This document shows, piece by piece, positions 58,501 through 64,000 of a stretch of 64,000 bases of DNA. The notes beneath the pieces are model-generated. The model was not told where the DNA came from. It saw nothing but the letters and a program-made list of their open reading frames with translations, and did not search any database. The position numbers were made by a program, and so were the translations under genes. Numbering within the stretch: position 1 is the first letter of the stretch; each line of letters opens with the position of its first letter. Source of the stretch: Diadema setosum (lineage: Eukaryota > Echinodermata > Echinoidea > Diadematoida > Diadematidae); assembly GCA_033980235.1 (NCBI GenBank), contig CM067066.1, positions 38,302,955 to 38,366,954 of the forward strand. The letters are read 5' to 3'.

Positions 58501-61500
58501 AAAGAGTGGGGCATCCGATCCCTGTAAAGTATGTGTGCGGGGGGGGGAGGGGGCACAAAGCTTCTCCCCCACCCCCCCCCCCCCACCCCACCCCCACCCC
58601 CCCCCCCCCCCAAAAAAAAAAAAAAAGAAAGAAAGGCTGCGCCGGTCCGGTAATGGGCTTGTAATCGTGGTGATGGTGACCATCCCCCCCACTCCTCAGT
58701 ATGGATTTACGCCGTTGATTCAGTGTATAGGAAGTAATAACGTATGTTTAAGTTCAAGTTAGGAGTTCTCCCTACGTTCACATCTACGACAGATTAATTG
58801 ATGACAAAATCAGATTCAGAATCCTTTTCAAAATACTTTAAACTCCTTTATGGGGAGCGAATTATATACCAGGGTCAGCATAATACCAGTAATTCACCAG
58901 GATTAACATCAATAAATTGTGTGTTGTATGGGTCGTGTCGCTCTGGGCTATTACATAATACACATGGAATTCATAAATGCAATAATTATTACAAAAACAT
59001 ACTGTATACCCAATGATAAAAGACCGCAAAATTTGTATTGGAAAACGAATGTAACGAAACGAATGAAATTGATTACATTTTTGAGTATAAATTTTTTTTT
59101 TTTTAATCCATGATACTCTTTTAAACAAGGGGCACCAGAGGGTCCGAACAGAATTCGGCTTAGCATCTTATAGTGGATATAGATGGATGTGATGTGTTTA
59201 TTGCATGCCTCACTGAATTCTAGACGAGTGTCCGACGGGATATGCCGCTTGTCGGTCCGGCGCAGAATGCATCAACCAGTCGCTCGTCTGTGACGGCTTC
59301 ATTCACTGTGCTGATTTCTCAGATGAATTTGGATGTGGTAAGTGCTTCAGACACTCATGTGTGTTGTGTTTACGTTTTTGATAACACCTCCATTAATAGA
59401 CACAGGTGAAGCAACATGTGTTTGTTTACCTGGCTCCGCTTTCATGCTATTGAATTACGGTTAAGTAATGAGGAAACGTGTCAAAACAGTTTTCTTGCCG
59501 ATAAGTTAACTTAATAAGTTGTTTTTTTTTATTTTTAAGATATCATATAAAATTATGATATATCAGAATATTCTGCTAGGTATATTAAGCAGGAAGATGT
59601 TAAAGACCACCATCCCCAACAGCACTGCTTGTGGAACATCCCAAGAGGCCACATGTTAACCGTCTTTCAGAACACGATACACCAAAAAAAAAAAAGTCTC
59701 CAAATCAGGCACCATTAGTAATTCAGTCAATTAGCGTTTGTGGTGTGTGGTGTCCTTTCTTTCAAACACTCAGAAACTCTACCCTGCTGGTTGTGGCAAA
59801 AGTTAATCAGAAGAAACGAAACAATTCAAATGGACGCTATCTTTATTAAATCTTGGGAACATTTATGTCGTGAGTGTGTCTTGCAACACTGCTGTAATTA
59901 ATCCTAATCAAACCTGTTGGGTTTTGTAAGAACGCTTTTTCGATATCAGAATCTCTTAGGAAACGAATTAATCAAAAATCACACGAAAATGAAGTAAAAC
60001 TTTGATGGTAACAAAATGAAGTGATGTACACACTCAATATCCCCGGTGTATCAAACCGATATCGCTCACTTCTATCATAGGATCGTGTGAATACGATGAG
60101 TTCACCTGCCAGTCAGGATTATGTCTGTCACCAACTGATTCCACCATCAAGGTCTGTGATGGCTACCGGGACTGCCCTGATCTACTGGACGAAAGACACT
60201 GCGGTATAACACTCGTACAGTTTCATGCTATCAACTGTAATATCATTAATATTGTAACCTACATTTTAAGCATATCGCGTCCTGAGACATTTTGAAACAG
60301 TGACACATTTGCTCCTGCGACAATTGCTCAGGTCGTATTTTCTCCATAGGGTTTTCTCCATAGGGTGTATAGGGTTAGACATTTTTCTCTCCCCCCCCCC
60401 CTGCTTTTTTTTTCTAAAAAATCAAACAGCTTCAGAAAAAGTAGCAGCATTAAAGATCAAAACGACTCTTTCGATTTTTATATTTTAACCGCTCTAAAAT
60501 TATGCTTCAGTTATTTTCATGCACATTAGTTTTCATGTTGTCCGACGTTTATGTATTATAGTATGTATATCATTATGTGCGCATGTAAAATGTATGATAA
60601 CGTAACATGTGTGTGTATCTATAAATTCATATTACATCAGCTCAATCCTTGACATTTCTCTTTCGTCTCAATGCCGTGTATCAGATCCCATTCGCGATCC
60701 TTACATTGACGTCTCGGATGGTCGACCCTACCTGTTCAATCTTGCCGCCATCGAATATGGGTTCATAATCGAGGCAGTTTGGCTGGTTAGCTCGCCCCCT
60801 GGCACCACGATCATGTTCGACCTGGTCCAAGTGGAGCTCCCAGAAGTGGAACTGTGGTATCCCACTGTCAACTCCATCTTGGTCGGTAGGGGGCACGATC
60901 CGTCGCAAACGGCTCTTGGATTAACCGTAGATAGAGAGCTTGCCTCTATCTTACATCGAATTCACTGCCCTGACCATGCTGCGTGGTTTGAAGTCACTGC
61001 CTTCCATTACAATGAAGAGTTTAGGCCTACAGTCGAGGTGACGATCTTTAACAGGAACAAAACAACAGGCAGGTATCATGCACTTAAGCAATTTTCATAA
61101 TGGTATTCCCATTTTGACCCGCTAGCAGGACTACCTCAAACTGGAATAAAAGTACAAAATGTATTGAATAAAGTAATGTCGTGGACGTTATGTAGTGGCA
61201 CCCTAAAAATCACATTTTTATACAGCCTTAAATACATAATATACATTTCGCAACTTAATAAGAGGGATAATTCAATGACGTGTTTATTGACTCTTCTTAA
61301 AATCAATTGCCTTAGGATTGGTGATTAATGCTTAATGAGCAGGAACCTGCAAGAATCAATGACAATTATGCCTTTCAAACGGAAGATTTCAATGCTAACA
61401 AGATTAGTTGTCTGCGGAGATTACAGCAGTTGCATATAGGCCAAACACAAGCAGTCGGTGTGGGCATGTGCATAGGGTGTGTAGATTGATACTGACATGT

Positions 61501-63235
61501 CGTATGCTGACTTAAACGATCGGCATGGCATCGCATTTGTATTTCCTTTGAACGACAGCGTAGTTTTAATCGAAGTGTGCTGTGCTATTTCTTACCCCAG
61601 AATATACCTGTCGAGATGGCGAATTCAAATGCAGATATCCCGTCGTAAATTTGTGCATCAACGGAAGTCTTGTGTGCGACGGAAAGGGTCAATGCCCCGA
61701 CAACTCGGATGAATTAGGATGCGAAGGTAAGAAGCAAATACATGGGCACACATGACAAGAATTTTCCCGATATTAAGTGATCTTAAAGGAAATGTGCAAT
61801 GTAAATACATGTTGACATGTGTTGACTTATGATACCCTCAACATCACTTATGTGACAAAATGAATATCTTAAAAGATGCCATATATCAATATCATATATA
61901 TTTTGTAATGATTCTTATACTTTTCTCAGATTACTTGGATAAAAGAAAGCATCCAAACCAAGATTCTACCAGTCATGTTGTGTGATCTGTCATTCATTAC
62001 CGTATTGATATTCATTACCGATAATAACAAAAGACATTTCAATGCACGTTCCTTTCACCCGACCAAGTATAACTTGCATGTTTCCATGTTAATAATAATT
62101 ACGATAAACAAATAATGTTGTATATTTCATAAGCTTATCGTTGTTATCTTTTCCAGTCACTAATATCTGGTTCAGCCATCTATCATTCTCTTGTCTAGTA
62201 TTTCTTCCTGGTACTCCTATTCAACCACTTTAAGACTCTCCCCCATCCCCACCAAAATGCACACATTATTCAGGCGGCTTCTTCCAAGACGTGGACCTCA
62301 CCTACTTCAGTCCGTCCGCCATTCTGACATCCCCGCCGCTAACTCCCACCCAGCTGTCGAGTACGGATTCCATCTCTAGCTCCTGGATCATCCGAGCTCC
62401 AGAGAACGAGCGTATTGTGCTCACCTTTCACTCTTTCAACACTGGGTACTATACCAACGAGACCATCGCCTTGGAACGCCTAAACTGGTACGTCCTTGAG
62501 TTGGGAAGCGGTGATATCAGAGGCATGAACTGGGTCTGGAGAACACACACGAACTCGGTGCCTCCCGTCTTCACCATCCGAGATCACAACGCCTGGGTCC
62601 AGTTCACCAAGACGGCCTTCAATGCCTATGGCGTGGTGATGGAAGCTAGTATACTACAAGAAACAGGTGAAACTTAGAAAAACATCTGACCAAGTTTGAT
62701 TAGGAACTGTAACGATACTAATCCTGGCATTATTCATTTGTGATTGAAGAATAAGAAATGGCATGTAACAAATATATCGAGAACACTTCAAGAACTCCCA
62801 AATAGCTAATTAGTTTAACTTGATGAAGACATATTGATTGCCAGTGTCCATACTTTGTAACAAACTAATAGGAAGATTCAAGATGTGTCAAATGTATCTT
62901 CAATACTACTTCAAATACTTATTTAGTCATAATGAAATTAAGTTTAACTTTGGAAGGTTGTAAAAGTGAGGCTGTACAACTGTATGATCTGACGAAATAA
63001 ATTCCAAATGTGTTAGACATAAGCGTCATCCTTAAAATCTTTCCATAAAGGGTATAAAAATAAAAGGTACGTGTAAACATGAAATCCCCTGTATGCGTAA
63101 TAAATAAAATCGTTTTTGCTGTAGTGGACTGCGGTGCTGGCTTTATGTGCGAGTTTGGTAAACAGTGCGTCCCTCAGTCACGTGTTTGTGACATGGTCAG
63201 CGACTGTCTGGACAGCTCCGATGAGTTTGATTGCA
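40065..63235 (+). CDS. Gene 2: tandem paralogue, CUB/LDLa-rich receptor, 3' partial
   Basis: Nineteen exons are visible, about 1,204 codons: signal peptide, 6 CUB-like domains and 10 LDLa modules. Exons 5-19 match gene 1 exons 1-15 in order and phase, and nearly in length, including the split CUB and the degenerate LDLa ending DEVHH. The LRR and 7TM exons expected from gene 1 lie beyond the right edge, so the 7TM identity of gene 2 is inference from the paralogue. The gene is intact as far as seen: no stop or frameshift in any exon, provided the GC donor at 61069 is used. The 6.5-kb spacing and same orientation indicate a tandem duplication. Confidence 0.88.
40144..42725. other. Gene 2 first coding intron
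   Basis: 2.6 kb. A GATA-type microsatellite at about 41532-41582 and a G/T-run at 41240-41266. No exon recognised. Confidence 0.6.
42726..42888 (+). CDS. Gene 2 exon: CUB-like domain, first half
   Basis: Phase 1 to 2, acceptor ctttcag, donor gtaccg. Encodes DSCGSQQLQLD, VNCEYNISCPVGLRMGFEIS. The gene 1 counterpart lies left of the window. Confidence 0.85.
43227..43468 (+). CDS. Gene 2 exon: CUB-like domain, second half
   Basis: Phase 2 to 1. Joined to the preceding exon it reads ISKADFSFSKYSLSISDGRY, the CUB F-x-L-x-I-x-D-G strand, then HQVWLAVGKDE and FIIQITLQPDRG. The acceptor ttcgag is weak, but phase and domain fit support it. Confidence 0.78.
43939..44052 (+). CDS. Gene 2 exon: LDLa module
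   Basis: Phase 1-1. VECGTDELHCASGLHC, RCDGYPQC and YSDELGC. No counterpart inside the window for gene 1. Confidence 0.92.
44084..44150. repeat. (GT)n microsatellite
   Basis: GT run with GC/TA interruptions, 30 bp after the LDLa donor. Confidence 0.92.
44432..44542 (+). CDS. Gene 2 exon: LDLa module
   Basis: Phase 1-1. VGCPDDQFTCKTGDC, VICDGQVNC and YSDEINC. Donor gtcagt. Pairs with 434-544. Confidence 0.93.
44846..45238 (+). CDS. Gene 2 exon: CUB-like domain
   Basis: Phase 1-1. VPCGNSLVKITS, SPNYPEFHGG, LSCVWLIESS and EIGRGHTPNSPGS. Pairs with 1796-2185. Confidence 0.87.
45239..45936. other. Gene 2 intron
   Basis: No repeat or exon recognised. Confidence 0.6.
45937..46047 (+). CDS. Gene 2 exon: LDLa module
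   Basis: Phase 1-1. DCGEDEYPCDSGLQC to SSDEFGC; nearly identical to 2863-2973. Confidence 0.93.
46429..46542 (+). CDS. Gene 2 exon: degenerate LDLa-like module
   Basis: Phase 1-1, 114 nt. NCTASSLRCGPDDDC, VADGVAHC and LDEVHH. As in gene 1, five cysteines and no terminal cysteine. Confidence 0.8.
46690..46995. mobile_element. Palindromic MITE-like element, ~306 bp
   Basis: gcggctaaggcgggcga at the left and tcgcccgccataggcggc at the right are imperfect inverted ends. Inside, ggatgtcaggttttaac / gttaaaacctgacatcc are exact inverted words, and short gttgcatag-type repeats fill the centre. Confidence 0.75.
47448..47674 (+). CDS. Gene 2 exon: CUB-like domain, first half
   Basis: Phase 1 to 0. 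ALMPTDDVIRLDLGESFKL, FFMWLLSAE and MYDIQIILID. Donor gtctgc is weak, as in gene 1. No cysteines. Confidence 0.83.
48218..48413 (+). CDS. Gene 2 exon: CUB-like domain, second half
   Basis: Phase 0 to 1. AGSGYVPRDYDTLLFYSS, VVSDGPHMWVSLAYY and FTRVDEIG. Pairs with 5157-5358. Confidence 0.84.
48472..48592. repeat. (GATA)n microsatellite
   Basis: GATA/GATG units with AAAT interruptions. Confidence 0.9.
48927..49037 (+). CDS. Gene 2 exon: LDLa module
   Basis: Phase 1-1. VCGEGEVTCRSGIEC and FSDEFGC. Pairs with 5773-5883. Confidence 0.93.
49038..50097. other. Gene 2 intron
   Basis: Holds a TA-rich microsatellite at 49456-49522. No exon recognised. Confidence 0.6.
49456..49522. repeat. (TA)n microsatellite
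   Basis: TA run with a short GTAT interruption. Confidence 0.95.
50098..50217 (+). CDS. Gene 2 exon: LDLa module
   Basis: Phase 1-1, 120 nt. VCSNDTFSCLGDYADNC, SSICDGFFYC and VDEIDC; all six cysteines, unlike its gene 1 partner at 6868-6987. Confidence 0.92.
50218..51054. other. Gene 2 intron
   Basis: A C-run at about 50393-50411; nothing else recognised. Confidence 0.6.
51055..51435 (+). CDS. Gene 2 exon: CUB-like domain
   Basis: Phase 1-1. EACGKTYISLTANQS, SCLWLISAPPG, EGHYVAAHY and VHRSQLYFRVNEIWM. Pairs with 7266-7652. Confidence 0.88.
51637..58716. mobile_element. 7.1-kb non-autonomous DNA element with TIRs and 9-bp target duplication
   Basis: GATTCAGTG occurs directly at 51628-51636 and 58717-58725. 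Immediately inside are CATGGGCGTAAATCC and, inverted, GGATTTACGCCGTT; the 11-bp core GGCGTAAATCC is exact (51641-51651 and 58703-58713). The matching gene 1 intron (7653-8167) is only 515 bp, and removing this element plus one copy of the duplication leaves about 700 bp here, as expected for an insertion. No transposase ORF was seen; the interior is mostly satellite. Confidence 0.72.
52560..57960. repeat. Satellite array: ~33 monomers of ~155-170 bp with higher-order structure
   Basis: Each monomer has tttccaaagcgaaaaa, ggcagt-tttggactgtaaaa, caagctcgctcgctccgctc and tatgccattctcctgatgtt. Long and short monomers alternate (about 168 and 155 bp). A ten-monomer block is repeated three times, at 52937-54567, 54568-56179 and 56180-57790, with near identity. 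Minus-strand ORFs across it (KCERAERASLKILTFYSLKT) are repeat artefacts. Confidence 0.93.
59224..59337 (+). CDS. Gene 2 exon: LDLa module
   Basis: Phase 1-1. [26 protein letters not shown] and FSDEFGC. It is the first exon after the 7.8-kb intron. Pairs with 8168-8281. Confidence 0.93.
59338..60080. other. Gene 2 intron
   Basis: No repeat or exon recognised. Confidence 0.6.
60081..60203 (+). CDS. Gene 2 exon: LDLa module
   Basis: Phase 1-1, 123 nt. GSCEYDEFTCQSGLC, VCDGYRDC and LLDERHC. Pairs with 8952-9074. Confidence 0.92.
60685..61068 (+). CDS. Gene 2 exon: CUB-like domain ending at a GC donor
   Basis: 384 nt, phase 1-1 if the donor is acaacag|gcaggt. DPIRDPYIDVSDGRPY, EAVWLVSSPPGTTIMF, GHDPSQ and HCPDHAAWFEVTAF. 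The nearby GT at 61073 would end in phase 2 and shift the next LDLa exon out of frame. Gene 1 has gtatga at the homologous place. Confidence 0.83.
61601..61726 (+). CDS. Gene 2 exon: LDLa module
   Basis: Phase 1-1, 126 nt, acceptor taccccag. EYTCRDGEFKC, LCINGSLVCDG and NSDELGC. Pairs with 11508-11636. Confidence 0.92.
61727..62273. other. Gene 2 intron
   Basis: No repeat or exon recognised. Confidence 0.6.
62274..62666 (+). CDS. Gene 2 exon: CUB-like domain without cysteines
   Basis: Phase 1-1, 393 nt. GGFFQDVDLTYFSPSAIL, SWIIRAPENERIVLTF, IALERLNWYVLELGSG and DHNAWVQFTKTAFNAY. No cysteine. Pairs with 12459-12851. Confidence 0.87.
63125..63235 (+). CDS. Gene 2 exon: LDLa module (last visible)
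   Basis: Phase 1-1. VDCGAGFMCEFGKQC, VCDMVSDC and DSSDEFDC. Pairs with 20788-20898. The intron before it is only 458 bp, against 7.9 kb in gene 1. Confidence 0.93.
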
Positions 63236-64000
63236 GTAAGTTATAAAATATTGAATCAACTCATATAAAATAAAATTCAAGTCGATTCACTTGATCTCTA
63301 GTGACAGGTGCGGACATAAACAACAACAACAACACACGCTTCATTTATCACAAGATTTATCAATTAGAAAAGTTCATTAACTCTAGGCGTTTGCAAGCCG
63401 GTCGTTATTCAAAGAGAAATGCATAATATACGAAAAGAAAGCAAAATATAGGATTTCTAACTATTTTCTAAGAGTATTATAATTGCAAAATGGTCAAGAT
63501 TGCTGCACGAATGTGGGTGATGCAGATATTAGCCTTGTGTCAATGTCACGTACGTAGTCTGTCACAGAGTAAATAAATAGTAATAAAAGAGTGTGACAAT
63601 CATATTCGCTCTAGACGAATAAGCCAAGGATCGGAATTGCTCGTCTATGCTATACACTCAGACCCACGCGTTGGGAAAGATAGCTTCAAATTCCTATCCC
63701 TAATGTATATTCAGGGCAAAACCTCCCATACTGTAGTAGTTTGTTTGTTTGTTTTTATCGACAAACCAGTAAGCCTGCTTGAATCATCCCAACCAAGGAG
63801 TCATTGTATCAAAGATGTGTTACTCCTGTTAGCCCCATGTATTTGATTTTGCAATAACATTTTTTATTTACCTCTTGGGGACAGCAGCGAATATACTTAT
63901 CAATAAAAACTCTTATAATGCTACTTTAACATCAATATCGCATTAAAATTGTGTGTGTTCGTTTTCCTATTCACATTCAATACAATGTTTGCACTTCTCT
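63236..64000. other. Gene 2 intron running off the window
   Basis: No exon recognised. The next expected exon, a degenerate LDLa like 22690-22806, is not present before the edge. Confidence 0.6.

Noticed and set aside
51641..58713. Helitron interpretation of the 7.1-kb insert
   Set aside because: Inverted ends and a target-site duplication do not fit Helitrons, which have neither.
58342..58762. Pro/Gly-rich ORFs on both strands
   Set aside because: They come from C/G and A homopolymer runs near the right end of the transposon-like element.

Overview
This is a metazoan nuclear window: introns obey GT-AG rules, exons are short, and the introns are full of microsatellites, MITE-like palindromes, a tRNA-derived SINE, a LINE fragment and a satellite array. 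The repeat style (GCTCGCTCGC-rich satellite, GGGCCCGTTGCA-type MITEs) and the receptor type suggest a marine deuterostome, most likely an echinoderm such as a sea urchin. That assignment is inference; the species cannot be fixed from sequence alone.

The window holds two tandem paralogues on the + strand. Gene 1 (first exon outside the window; visible part 434-33555) encodes about 1,970 visible residues: 13 LDL-receptor class A (LDLa) modules interleaved with 7 CUB-like domains, an LRR N-terminal cap, 5 leucine-rich repeats, a cysteine-rich hinge and a rhodopsin-class seven-helix domain in one terminal exon. The LDLa + LRR + 7TM core is that of type C LGRs (relaxin-receptor / snail GRL101-like GPCRs). 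The long LDLa/CUB ectodomain is the unusual part. Gene 2 starts at 40065 with a signal peptide and runs off the right edge after 10 LDLa and 6 CUB-like domains. Its exons 5-19 match gene 1 exons 1-15 one for one in order, phase and almost in length, so gene 2 shows what gene 1 lacks at its 5' end (signal peptide, one CUB, one LDLa).

Layout: 1-433 intron of gene 1; 434-27156 LDLa/CUB exons; 28008-31914 LRR exons; 32403-33555 hinge + 7TM; 33556 to about 34370 3'UTR with two AATAAA signals; about 34.4-39.9 kb intergenic with microsatellites and one MITE; 39990-40143 5'UTR/signal-peptide exon of gene 2; 42726-63235 CUB/LDLa exons of gene 2.

Two introns are greatly enlarged in only one paralogue. 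In gene 1, intron 12852-20787 (7.9 kb; 458 bp in gene 2) holds a LINE reverse-transcriptase remnant, a tandem array bounded by 16-bp inverted repeats, and a nest of palindromic MITEs. In gene 2, intron 51436-59223 (7.8 kb; 515 bp in gene 1) holds a 7.1-kb element with terminal inverted repeats and a 9-bp target duplication; inside it is a satellite of about 33 monomers of about 163 bp arranged as three near-identical 1.6-kb higher-order units.

Exon borders were set from AG/GT sites, reading phase and comparison of the two paralogues. No transcript evidence was available.
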